Positions 1 through 10,004 of a stretch of DNA of 64,000 nucleotides are shown piece by piece. Each line of letters starts with the position of its first letter. The stretch's first letter is position 1. The stretch is from the NCBI RefSeq assembly GCF_012489685.1, contig NC_080042.1, positions 63,845,633 to 63,909,632 on the forward strand, written 5' to 3'. Origin of the DNA: Lotus japonicus (lineage: Eukaryota; Streptophyta; Magnoliopsida; Fabales; Fabaceae). The notes under the pieces are model-generated. The model had not been told where the DNA came from. It saw only the letters and a list, made by a program, of their open reading frames with translations, and ran no database searches. The position numbers and the translations under genes were made by a program.

Positions 1-203
1 CAAACATGACAGATATAACATTAAGGCAATAATTTAGGAGGCTCACAGATATTAAAGGTCCTGCTAGCCATAACTGCTTCCTCACTTCTACGAAAACTTC
101 TGTTCTTTATGTTGCCCTTGACATAGTCTGCTTTACATCTACCATGAATTCATCTTGCCCTGAGCTTTGAATCAAGGGGAGACCGGAGAGATGCCTTTTC
201 GTA
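1..203 (-). pseudogene. MATE transporter exon 1 remnant (fifth paralogue, cut by window edge)
   Basis: Read on the minus strand this matches exon 1 of the MATE genes further along: the stretch RTEVFVEVRKQLW and the following hydrophobic segment align with gene A residues about 23-60. There is an in-frame TAA at 107-109, where gene A has a glutamate codon, and the start-codon region seen in gene A is replaced by unrelated bases, so this exon is dead. It keeps an extra 14-residue stretch just before the RATE/RTE motif that genes A and C lack but that aligns with the longer N-terminus of genes B and D. The upstream 204-470 region also resembles the 5' flank of gene A. Exons 2-8 would lie left of the window. 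Confidence 0.8.
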
Positions 204-2105
204 AGTCTGTCTTCTTAGTTGCAAAGGGAGAGACACAAAGTTTTCTCACGGTTGATAAACCAAAACCTTATCCTTCAAGTACGGAGGAGTATTTTTTGCC
301 TTGAACAAACTCTCAACATGTAGTCCTATGAATGGGGAAAAAAGTGCTAATAAATGTTAATTTCACCTCTTGAATAAGTCTTTAATTAATGCAGTGGTGA
401 GAGTTTATATTGCAGTTTTTTAAACCAAAAGACTGATATCATGAAAACTAGATTACTTAAACTCTTATATCTTTTGTTTGTCTCTTCCATCGGACTTCCG
501 TTCAAGAATATCTAAGCAATGATTGTGTGAGCCAGTAAATGCAGAAATTAGCACCAAAGGAGGAAAAAAAAAACTGTGTACTGGGTTTGTAGGGAATTTT
601 AATTGTGCATAGAAGAAAAACATTGGCAGAAAGGCTATAAGTAAGTTCCAAAATAATGGACTGGCACAGGGGTATATTGACAAACATGATAACCACAAAC
701 CCAATGGCTCTCTACACATAGATGCTAATCATATTGACTTTGATTTTCCTATCTAATTGCATGTTTGGTTTGGCGTCAGAGCCAACGCAAACGTGATTTC
801 ACGTATCTCAAGGCACCAACGAAGAAGTTAGAATTTGCCACGTTGAGTTTAACGTGATTGATCAGAGAAGCCGGATTTTTACACGTTGGCTTCAAAATGG
901 ATCCACATTGGGTTCAACGGAAATCCAAGCGCACACCATATAGGGAACCAAATAGTATATAATAACAAAAGAAAACCATGTAAAAGAGAAAATCATGTCA
1001 ACATACCAATACAATGTAAAGCAGTAACATCATTGCATAGCTGCTTCTTTGCTTCACCATATGCCCATTGTGGCTACTTTCTCACTCACACAGCTGCCAA
1101 AACTAAAAAAAGAAATGCAATGAGATTGAGGAGTAAATTCACCATTACATGACTACAGAAGAAATTAATAGTAGCAATACCCATTTACGCGCTCTGAAAA
1201 TACAGTGGAGATTGAAAGAACCTGAGAGAGAGCGATGAAGTGAGAGTAAGAAATTGGAAGAGCAATGAATGGAGGTTGCAGAGCGATGAAAGAAAGAGCG
1301 AAAGAATGAAAATCAGTAGCTTTTCCCAGCAATTCATAACGGATGCTATTATCAATTGATATTTTTCATGGTCATGAATAATGATTCATTGGCTGTTTGG
1401 CAATTTGGCTACAAAAATTTAGCTTAATAGATTTCTGGCTCTTTTAATTTGTGATATGTGTATTTTTGGTCCCTAATTTTTTCAAATTAATAAGCCTCTC
1501 TACTTTTAAATTTAAGGCTCTCAATTTTTATATCCATAAAATTATCATGTTCTTTTTCATTTCAAATATTTTAGGGTTTATGATGTGTATTTTTTCGGAA
1601 ATCTAAATATATTTGTTATGAGGTAAGGGACTAAGCACAGAATTAGAATTAGCCAAAGTTGTGCAACTGGGGACTAAGCTCATAAAACAGAAAATAAAGA
1701 CCTAGTAAAAAGACAGACTAACAAAGGGGATAACAAAAATAAAAATCTTCATGTATACTACATGGATGGAAACCAAATTCTCGCTATAGTTCAGGGACGA
1801 AAATGGTCAAAGGATGAAAACCAACAGGTTTATCAAGTTAAGAGATGAAAGTCACCAAAATTTTAGTATAGGATGGAAACCAAATCTCGCTATAGTTCAG
1901 GGACGAAAAACTTACTTAACCCTTTAATCAATGCATCCTAATAATATCTCCATTATATTAAAAACGCAATAAACATACATAATTATGCTTAAAAATTTGT
2001 CTTAATTGTATTTTTCGAAATACAAGTTTAAATGTAAAAAATATCAAACTTGCTTGAAATTCGAAATTTGGCCAGCAAATAAACAAACAATCATAAATAA
2101 AAAGT

Positions 2106-2143
<38 letters not shown>

Positions 2144-2223
2144 CGTTACTCTTTTGTTTTGCATTACACGTTCTTCCCGTTAGCATCACACATGATTTTT
2201 CATCTCATTTTAATATTTGCATT
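204..2223. other. Noncoding AT-rich DNA
   Basis: No gene is seen. The first part (204 to about 470) is decayed MATE 5' flank, similar to 12876-13060. A 38-40 base motif (GATGGAAACCAAAT, then CTCGCTATAGTTCAGGGACG) occurs twice, near 1764 and 1873, suggesting a dispersed repeat fragment. ORFs here are short and have no recognisable domain. Confidence 0.6.
2108..2141. repeat. (TA)n microsatellite
   Basis: An uninterrupted TA dinucleotide run of about 17 units, visible directly. Confidence 0.95.
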
Positions 2224-4020
2224 ATGGATCCTCGCTTCAGTCATCTTAACCAAATCAACCCTTTAACTCATGATTGGTCTATAGTTGTGAGAGTTATCAG
2301 GACGTGGTATTTTAAAGATGACGAGGAAGGGCATCATCCATCGTCTTATAATATGTTGCTTATGGATCAAAAGGTTAGTATTAAAAACCGTTGATGTTAT
2401 TATTAATATCCTAATATAGTTTAGTCACTTAAGTGGCATACATTGGTATGAACCTTCTTCCATTGTAGGGTAAAACAATTCATGCAGAATGTAGACTTAA
2501 CATTTCAACTAGTTTTTCCGAATTAATCACTGAAGTTTTAGTGTACTGCTTTCAACATTTCTTTGTATGACATTATTTTCGAGGTTTGAGTGCATCTAGG
2601 CACCAGTACAAGATACACTTGCAGAGTAGAACAAGGGTATTTTAGTATAATGAACATATGGTTCCTATGCGTGATATGAAGTTTGAAAACGTGCTTGATG
2701 TTCTTAACCATAAATTCGATTAGAGATTTTTGTTTGGTAAATAAATTCCTTAATTCAATTAATTTCACGTACATTATCACTTACAAGCATTGATATTAAC
2801 ATAAAAACAAATGTCATGGGGAAACTTACGCAAGTCGAAAACTATCACGGATATCAGCGAAACAGAGTAGTGACTAAGGATAGAGACATTGAACTCAAAT
2901 CTCAAGGGTAAATTTTTGTTATCATAATAAGCCAAAAAAAAATAGATTGTTTAAATATCGAGAAAAAAAAATTGAACGAAAGTTATTGATTTTTTTCGCA
3001 GTAAAAAATTTAAATGTGTTTTGTTAGATGAAATCGTCGACGAATTGAACACACTTCTAAGTACAAGCAATAACGAATATGTTGTGTTATCATATTATTA
3101 GGAACAGTTACAATACATCAAGGTACATTTAAATTTTTTGGTATACATACTAAATAAACTTCTATATAAAACACAGACAATTTAATCTATAAATAACATT
3201 CAACCACTCAAAAATTCTTCAGGGGAATATCAGCTAACTTTAGGGTTAAAATACACAAAAATAATGTTCAATCAAGACATTCCAGAAACAATGTTTTATA
3301 GAGACAGGTTTGTGCGTACTGAGTATTTCATAATCGTTTGATTGGATTTTAATGACAATTGCAACTTAAATTTAATTTCTTTGTACGTTATTTGAATGGG
3401 ACGTACTCCCTCCGTTCCAGAAAGTTTGTTGTTTTGCACCATTTTTCAATATCCTAAAATGTTTGTTGTTTTAGAAAACCAATGCATTTTTTGCTAATTC
3501 TTTCCACCTATACCCTCATTTAATACATTTTCTCTCACTTATCACCTTTCATATTAACCAACCACAACTCTTCTCTATTAATTACATTCTTCTCTATCTG
3601 AATATAATTTAATAGTTGGACATCATACTAGTAAAATTAAATAAGGGCAATCTAGTCAAATTATACTATCAATAATTGTTTTCTTACTCTTTGTGGCACA
3701 ACCTTAAACTACAAACTTTCTGGAACGGAGGGAGTAGTTCCTACTCAAGTAATGAACATGCTAATTGGACATTTAAATGTTGCTGAAGAAGATGAGTTTC
3801 TTACACTCTTTGAGCTAGAAAAGCCTTCAAATCTGCACTGAGAGTCTCGGATCTGAGACTGGCTCTGATGGGGTTTTCTCACCCTCCTCTTACACTTCAT
3901 CAGAAACCGGGGAAACAGAGGAAGCAGAGCAACAAGAAACAGAACAAGAAGCAGAACAAGAAAAAGAAGAAGAGAAAGTAGAAGAACCAGAAGAAGAAGT
4001 AGAAGAAATTCCAAGGTACA
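2224..4020 (+). pseudogene. Decayed RPA1-like (replication protein A large subunit, OB-fold) gene
   Basis: Scattered exons on the plus strand give peptides like plant RPA1-like proteins of the type carried by Helitrons. Exon 1 (2224-2373, exactly 50 codons, GT donor) reads MDPRFSHLNQINPLTHDW, then a VRVIRTW core ending LLMDQK. Exon 2 from 2469 continues GKTIHAE, the expected next OB-fold strand. Near 3010-3120 is FKCVLLDEIVDELNTLL, interrupted by an in-frame TAG, and near 3225-3305 is YTKIMFNQDIPETMF, like the NPDIPE motif of this family. After a Stowaway MITE at 3406 a Glu-rich tail follows (3890-4015). Stops, frameshifts and the insertion make it non-functional. The family would bind single-stranded DNA. 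Its position upstream of a Helitron 3' end fits a Helitron-borne copy. Confidence 0.6.
3406..3734. mobile_element. Stowaway-like MITE (Tc1/mariner)
   Basis: About 24 bases of matching terminal inverted repeat, starting CTCCCTCCGTTCCAGAAAG at the left and its reverse complement at the right, flanked on both sides by a TA target duplication (3404-3405 and 3735-3736). Length 329 bp with no ORF, as expected for a non-autonomous Stowaway. It sits inside the RPA1-like remnant. Confidence 0.92.
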
Positions 4021-4933
4021 ATAATAACAAACCCGTGCGTTACCCGTGCAACGCATGGGTTTACTTACAATATTTTTTAAAATTATATATAAACTATTAT
4101 AATTAAATTAAATTAAAATTAATTTGTTTTCATTAAAAATATAGAAAATTTGTGTTAAGAAATTTCAATAAATATAATTAGAGTTTTTTGTGTGAAAATA
4201 ATTAATAATACTCAAATCTAATTATTGATATTTTATTATTAGTATAAAAACAATTTATAAATTTATTTATAATATAATATGAAAAATTATTTAAATTAAT
4301 TTGAAATATTTAAATTTAGGAAAAAATGTTAAGTAATAAGTGTTTAAATCTAGGCTATTTTGTGTGCTGGTTCAGAGTTTGATCAGATTAGGGAGAATGG
4401 AGAGTGAGCAATTTCTTGTGCTTGGGTCATGTGCATGTTATGGTGTTTTATAGGCTCGGTGCATGAGGATTGGGTATTGGTGCATGAATGTTATGGTGTT
4501 TTTGAGACAATATTTGGTCAGTAAACCAAGCCTCTTCCGGGTGTTTTTGAGACAATAATTGCACTTAAGAACCAATTTTTAAATGCTTTTTTTGTAATGT
4601 TTTTTGTTACAATTTTTTTATGTAAACAAAGCTTTAACGGGTGCATATATTCGAGTATTCAATCTTTCTATGTTTGTACTAGCTTTTGTTTCATCGTTTC
4701 AGATTCTTTTTCCCAGGTTTGGGAGGAAGATGAGGGAGTGTGAAGTGTTTTTCTTGACATTTTGTATTGAATGATATTTGCTGTCTCATGGTTGAAATAA
4801 AATGTAATGATATGAGTTAAAAGTCACAAGAAATCGTTACTCGTGCGTTAATAATAACAAGTAGAAGAAATTCCAAGGTACAATAATAACAAACCTGTGC
4901 GTTACCCGTGCAATGCACGGGTTTAATTTCTAG
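3999..4933 (+). mobile_element. Helitron 3' terminus, with a duplicated terminal segment
   Basis: The right end shows the Helitron 3' signature: a perfect hairpin CCCGTGC-AAT-GCACGGG (4905-4921), a short spacer, then CTAG at 4930-4933 followed by T. A second, imperfect copy of the same terminal segment lies at 3999-4063, and both copies share the 40 bases before the hairpin (GTAGAAGAAATTCCAAGG and onward). The DNA just outside the true end (4936-5024) is also present at 4514-4602. The 5' TC end was not located, so the full extent is unknown; the RPA1-like remnant upstream may be its cargo. Confidence 0.7.
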
Positions 4934-5024
4934 TTGGTCAGTAAACCAAGCCTCTTCCGGGTGTTTTTGAGACAATAATTGCACTTAAGAACCAATTTTT
5001 TAATGCTTTTTTTGTAAAGTTTTT
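4514..5024. repeat. Direct repeat pair, about 89 bp each
   Basis: The sequence TTGGTCAGTAAACCAAGCC through TGCTTTTTTTGTAA occurs at 4514-4602 and again at 4936-5024 with only a few differences. The second copy abuts the Helitron CTAG end. Confidence 0.85.
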
Positions 5025-5049
5025 CCATCATGCATGCATGCTGATGAAG

Positions 5050-5470
5050 AATCTATGCTGATGAATAATTGGTCAGTGGGATAATTCCTTCTTCTTCTTC
5101 TTTCTCCTCCAAGCCATCATCCTCCCACCATAAGTGAATGGGATCACTGTTAAGTGAATGAACATTGTAGATAGCAATTTCCCCATGAAGAGAATGATGC
5201 TCTTTATGAAAAATTGAAACTTTTTCCTTTTCATTTGTATTCTTGCAATCTATCTCATGTTCATAAAGAAAGATAAGCATAGCAGCACCCAATGAAGAAT
5301 CAAGTAAGTAATTTCCCCATGAAGAGAGTGATGCTCTTGATGAAAAATTGAAACTTTTTTCCTTTTCATTTGTATTCTTGCAATCTATCTCATGTTCATA
5401 AAGAAATATAAGCATAGCTCCACATGAAGAGAATGATGCCCTTGATGAAAAATTGAAACTTTTTCCTTTT
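5050..5470. repeat. Local tandem repeat, three partial units, with an unrecognised minus-strand ORF
   Basis: A unit containing CCCCATGAAGAGA, GATGAAAAATTGAAAC and CATTTGTATTCTTGCAATC repeats at about 5182-5285, 5312-5416 and 5424-5470 (last unit partial). A minus-strand ORF at 5053-5415 spans the repeats (120 codons, repeated segment MLIFLYEHEIDCKNTNEKEK), ending in an acidic tail. I do not recognise the protein; it may be only a consequence of the tandem duplication. Confidence 0.6.
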
Positions 5471-5944
5471 CAAATGGAAACTAAATGATGCAAACAAATC
5501 AACAAAGAACTACCAAATATCTCGAAATGAACTACCTATTTCAACATTAAGAGATTATTCTGGAAGAGGCATGACTTCAACAACAGTAGAAAAGTTTGTT
5601 TGTCCAAACATTCTGGCCTCCTTTACAAAATCTTTTAAAAGGAGGTCAAGTCTTCTCGTAGAAAGTTTATGCAGCAAACAATAAAGGATACAAGAAGGAT
5701 ATTTTTTAAGGGAGTTAGAGTATATGATTCGTAAGTTCAGGTGGTATATGATTTGTGGTAGTGATTCGTAAGTTCCACTTATTGTATATGATTCGTATGT
5801 TCCACTTATTGAACCCAAAGAAACCATGTGATGTGGACAACAAAGCCCAGGAGTGATGAATATTTTAAGTGATTTGATATATAGTTAAGTTGGTTCTTTT
5901 TATTATATACGTATCCTAATTAATAATTTTTTTTATAATGTTCT
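5471..5944. other. Noncoding, unassigned
   Basis: No supported gene. A minus-strand ORF (5555-5827) ends in a plausible but unrecognised peptide; I give it no function. Confidence 0.4.
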
Positions 5945-6111
5945 TGTTAGAGATAAATAGGCATCATATCCTACGAGATATTTCTTTATTTATTTATTGT
6001 CTTATTTTGTAATATGCCTCATAATATTTTTAGCATATTATGTACTTTTATTATTATAAATAACATTGTCTACCTCACACACAATTTGTGGTGAGAGTAT
6101 CAAATCCTACA
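5945..6111 (+). mobile_element. Ty1/copia 5' LTR
   Basis: The LTR begins TGTTAGAG and ends CCTACA, giving TG...CA termini and about 167 bp, directly followed by a tRNA primer-binding site. TATAAATA near 6053-6060 is a likely core promoter. The partner 3' LTR is missing because the element is truncated on its right. Confidence 0.7.
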
Positions 6112-6121
6112 TGGTATCAGG
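6112..6121 (+). promoter_or_regulatory. Primer-binding site of copia element
   Basis: TGGTATCAGG directly after the LTR matches the first nine bases of the usual initiator-tRNA-Met site (TGGTATCAGAGC). Confidence 0.8.
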
Positions 6122-6675
6122 TTTTACGTTCTAACCTAGCCTCCAAACCTGTCGTCACTTTCTCTCTCTCTTTCTTAGCTGTGGTCGTCACCTTGCTTTT
6201 CGTGCAAGTTTTTTTTTTCCTTTTCTTGCCAGCCGCCACCTGTGCAACAACTTTTTTGTCTGGTTCTCTACGCCGCTAACGTCATCCTCTGGTCCTTGTG
6301 CAACCGACATCATCTGCACGTGTTTCCCCTTGTCTTTCTGCCACAATCAGCCGCAGGCGCCCCACGTGCCATCGCCTTTAGTGCAGCGTCACCAGCACAC
6401 GTCCTTCCACGCGTCCGACACGGACCAGACGCTGCCAGGCCCTTTATTTCCACGCCGCCAGGCATCTTTCCAGCACTACCAGGCTTTGTGCTTCGCGTAA
6501 TGCCCTTGTATTTGTCCACGCCTTGCTTTTCGTGTCCGGTTGTTTTAGATTTTTGTGCGCTACCACCTCTTGGATCCTGTGCCCAGTCACGACCTTGGTT
6601 TACGGTTTTGACTGTTTTTTCAGAGTTGATACATCTTTTTTTTATTTTCTCTGCCTAAATTTATTATTTGGATTA
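6122..6675 (+). other. Copia untranslated leader
   Basis: About 550 bases between the primer-binding site and gag, pyrimidine- and C-rich. The ORFs here are short with no domain. Confidence 0.55.
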
Positions 6676-8713
6676 ATGGCTGATAATCCTACTCCTCCGA
6701 TAATGCCTTTTAACACTTTGGTGCATATGATTACAGTGAAACTTAAACCAGATAATTTTCTCCTTTGGTGTAAACAGGTTACTGCTCTTCTGTATAATCA
6801 AAATTTATATGATATTGTTGACCCTACAGTCGATCCTCCATCAGAATTTATGCAATAGAATTTTGCACAAACTGTCCCTCAGTCGTTACGTAATGGTGCT
6901 CCTTCTCCAAATCCTCTTTATGCTCAGTGGCAGGCTCGAGATCGTAATGTCAACAACCTGCTTCTTTCCTCCCTCAATGAGGAGGCCTTATCTGAGACTC
7001 TAAGTGCAACCACTGCTCTTGATGTTTGGGTTGCTCTACACTCTGCTTATGCCTCTCGCAGCAAGGCACGTGAACTACGTCTCCATGATGAGCTCCAACT
7101 CATGCATCGTGGTTCTCTTTCAGTTTTTGAGTACGGATGGAAATTTCACACTATCTGTGATCAGCTGGCTGCTATTGGTGCACATGTGCCTAATAATGAC
7201 AAAGTTCACTGGTTTCTTCATGGTCTTGGTCCCTCATATGCAAATTTTTCGACAGGTCAGCTTGATCAGGTACCTCTCCCTCTCTTTACTGACATTCTTT
7301 GTAAGGTCGAGAGCCATGCTATTTTTTAGGCTTCTCTTGAGAGCTCAGCAACCCCTCCGCCCGCTGCCTTCCATACGAGCAATCAGTCACGCTCTTCTAG
7401 TACTCAGTCTTTCAATGGCAGCAACCGTGGCAACTCTAATGGTGGCTCTCGTCAGCGTCGCCCAAATGTAGGCTTTGGTCGCCGTGGCTCTTATACTCCT
7501 CGTTGTCAAATTTGCCGTGAGCAGGGTCACTATGCTAATAACTGTCCAATCCGCTGGGCTCGTCCTTCTGAGTCTGCAAATTTGGCCCAATCATTTGCTG
7601 TAAGTTGTTCGTTGAACAACTCTAACCGTTCCGACTGGTATATGGATATAGGTGCTACCTCACATATGACTCATTCTCTATCTCAGCTGACAGACTCTCA
7701 TGCCTATGCCTACTGTGGTCATGATCGTGTTCTTGTCGGTAATGGAGCTGGTTTACATATTACTCATATTAGTTCTCGTTCTGCTTCGCTTTATGTTCTT
7801 TTATCTAATGTTTTGGTCAATGTTCTGAAAATCGGACCAGACCGGCCGATTCGACCGGTCGGACCAGGAATCGGACATCTCACCGGTCCGGAAGGCTTTA
7901 AAAACAGGGAGTTATTGACCCGGAGAAAACCCATAAAAACCGGTCAAAAACCGGTCAGAACCGGTAAAACCGGTGGTTCAACGGTTTAACAGGTTGGTAA
8001 AAAAAAATCCATTTTCCAAACAGTACCTATACAATCTGCGTTAATATCTGACTGGCACCCCTTGATTTCCGCACTCTGACAATTAGTATCAGTAATTTCC
8101 ATAAAAAACTGAGCATTTATTATTATTTTTTGAAATAGAACATTTATTACTCACGCCTTTGAAAAACCAAAAAGAATATTAGTAATAAATAAATTGTATA
8201 GTAACTAGACATTGTACAAGCCAACTTTCAGATTTTCAAGAAATTAATGCCATGATAGAGAAAAAAAAAGGAAAGAAATAATTAAACGTAATTGAATCAT
8301 TACCTACATAGTTAAAAAAAAACAATTTTAGGTGGCTCTCTATGATTTCATTTACGGTAGCTCGTTTTTTTTTTAAAATATGACTTTATTATTTAAATTC
8401 TTATATTTAATATATCGAAAAACGTTTATAATTAGTGTTATATAGTATAACTTATATTTTTAATAGTATTAATAATTAATATTTATTTTAAAATAATATT
8501 TAAATATTACCGGTTGGACCTCGGTTTGACCCCGGTTGAACCTTTAAACCTTAAACCAGTGTTTCCATCGGTTCAGTGACCGGTCTGGTTTTTAGAACAT
8601 TGGTTTTGGTTGTACCTCGACTAACCAACAATCTTGTCTCTGTTAGCAAATTGATCCGTGAACACAATGTTAGAGCAATTTTTCAGGATGATTCTTTTGT
8701 TATTCAGAATCGA
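6676..8713 (+). pseudogene. Ty1/copia gag-protease, broken and truncated
   Basis: One reading frame starts at ATG 6676 and runs through gag. It contains the N-terminal motif KLKPDNFLLWCKQV, a gag core with LHDELQLMHRGS and VHWFLHGLGPSYANF, and a CCHC zinc knuckle CQICREQGHYANNC near 7506. The start of the protease follows, with WYMDIGATSHMTHS near 7636. In-frame TAG stops lie at 6856-6858 and 7327-7329. The protease active site usually reads D-S/T-G; here it reads D-I-G, so it would be inactive even without the stops. A hAT MITE interrupts the frame at 7818-8602, after which it resumes (VPRLTNNLVSVSKLIREHNV). Integrase, reverse transcriptase and RNase H are absent because the copy stops at a junction with a gypsy fragment near 8713. 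Confidence 0.85.
7818..8602. mobile_element. hAT-type MITE inserted in the copia element
   Basis: Inverted termini CAATGTTCT / AGAACATTG flank a 785-bp non-coding body. The 8-bp target duplication GTTTTGGT is exact on both sides (7810-7817 and 8603-8610). Subterminal sequence is rich in CCGGTC/CCGGTT motifs in both orientations. Eight-base duplication and termini fit the hAT superfamily; no transposase. Confidence 0.88.
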
Positions 8714-9017
8714 TAGACATGTCCCGTTTTGGGTCTCCAAAGTATGAATCAAGAACAAGTGTCTTCAAGTTATCTGGGACGGTGGTGTTCGCAATTTTGT
8801 CTGTGAACGGTTGAAAATCCACCACCGTTTCTGCCATCCTTCAATCGCCCTCTTGCAAGCCTCGAACTTGATTAAGTTCTGCAAGTTGAGTTTGCAGTTG
8901 TTGATTGTGTTGGCGGAGATCAGTGAGATCCACCAAGATCCTTGTGAGAATGTCAGGAGGAACGCCCTCGTGATTGACATGGCTTCCCCCTCCATTCGCT
9001 CCGGGCTGATTCACCAT
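8714..9017 (-). pseudogene. Ty3/gypsy gag N-terminal fragment
   Basis: Minus-strand ATG at 9017 opens a frame with GGGSHVNHEGVPPDILTRIL and a Gln/Leu-rich helix, a TGA at 8841-8843, and then, in the same frame, PFTDKIANTTVPDNLKTLVL followed by DSY and GDP. That last part matches the start of the plant retrotransposon gag domain. The fragment ends at about 8714, where copia sequence on the opposite strand begins. Confidence 0.75.
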
Positions 9018-9054
9018 TTGTTGAAAACTAGAAGCCTAGGATTGATTTCCGTCG

Positions 9055-9072
9055 GCCCCACGGTGGGCGCCA
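9055..9072 (-). promoter_or_regulatory. Primer-binding site of the gypsy fragment
   Basis: On the minus strand TGGCGCCCACCGTGGGG follows the LTR end by one base, the usual layout for plant gypsy elements starting TGGCGCC. Confidence 0.7.
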
Positions 9073-9073
9073 A

Positions 9074-9299
9074 TGTTCCGGTATAGAACAACAATATCAA
9101 GGCTAAGCAGTTCGAGAGCAAAAGTAAGACTAAGCAAAGTAATTGGTAAAAAATGTGTTGGATCCCCCACCGCTTGGGTGGTGTCCTCTTTATATATTAT
9201 TGGATTTTAACCCGTCCGGGTCATGGGTCGCCTAGCCCAATGTTTACAGAAATGCCTAAGCCCGCTAAGGTACAAAGTCAGTAAGCCCATATCAGTCCA
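9074..9299 (-). mobile_element. Ty3/gypsy 5' LTR, single
   Basis: Minus-strand LTR begins TGGACTGATATGG and ends TACCGGAACA (TG...CA, 226 bp). The second LTR and all internal domains beyond early gag are gone. Its outer edge (9300) is exactly where homology with the second duplication copy (35014) begins, so this insertion, plus a deletion, defines the left end of copy 1. Confidence 0.75.
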
Positions 9300-10004
9300 A
9301 GACCAAAGGTTTACCGAACAAAAAACTCCAATTTTGAACCAAACCCTTTCCTTTGCATGACTCCAATCTGATGTGGTTCCTTCTCTATGGGTTTTTGGGT
9401 GGTGGAGGTCGTAGATCTGGAGATTTGGACTTCGATCTTTGGGTGGTTCGGTGGGTGTTGGTGGGTTGGGTGGAGGCGGTAGATTTGGGAGTTGGTGTGG
9501 TATTTTCTAGATTGAAATAATTTTAAGTGAGTGATGAAGAAGTATGAAAAGGAAGAAGAATTCTGAACTTCACCCTATTTTTTTCCATTATTTTTTGGTT
9601 TTTTGTTTAATAAAAATAAAATTTTCAATTAAAATATAAAATTGAGCCACATTGGGTATGAATTTGATGACTGTGGAATAAAAGAAAAAGAAAAAATACA
9701 TGTGGAATTGATGATTGTGTAAAAATTAAGCCACATTAGAATGAAACACGCGCATGGACTGTTTTTAATAAAAAAAATTCCAGGGATGCGGAATCGGAAA
9801 GTTTTTTTTCAGGGACTTATTTCCGTACGCCATACAATTTCAGACACCTCCAGAGTATTTAAGCAATGATCATGATGATAGTACCCTTTTCGGACATGTA
9901 CAATTGGGCATACACTTCTCAAGAGAAATAAGGTAACAAATCTCATATTGCTTTCATCCAAATAGAATTTATCCATGATGTGTATCTGCAGAGATATTGC
10001 AGCT
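9300..10004. other. Noncoding flank shared with copy 2
   Basis: No gene. It pairs with 35014-36271 plus 47388-47538. It includes the single ACTCCAAT site at 9360-9367, which is the empty target of the hAT MITE in copy 2. Confidence 0.7.

Noticed and set aside
886..1152. 88-codon plus-strand ORF in the left flank
   Set aside because: No recognisable domain, low-complexity AT-rich setting, no splice or promoter support.
3745..4056. Leu-rich minus-strand ORF that looks like a membrane protein
   Set aside because: It is the complement of a Glu-rich GAA repeat belonging to the RPA-like remnant on the plus strand.
6242..6658. 138-codon ORF in the copia leader
   Set aside because: Lies between primer-binding site and gag in another frame; hydrophobic by base composition, no family match.
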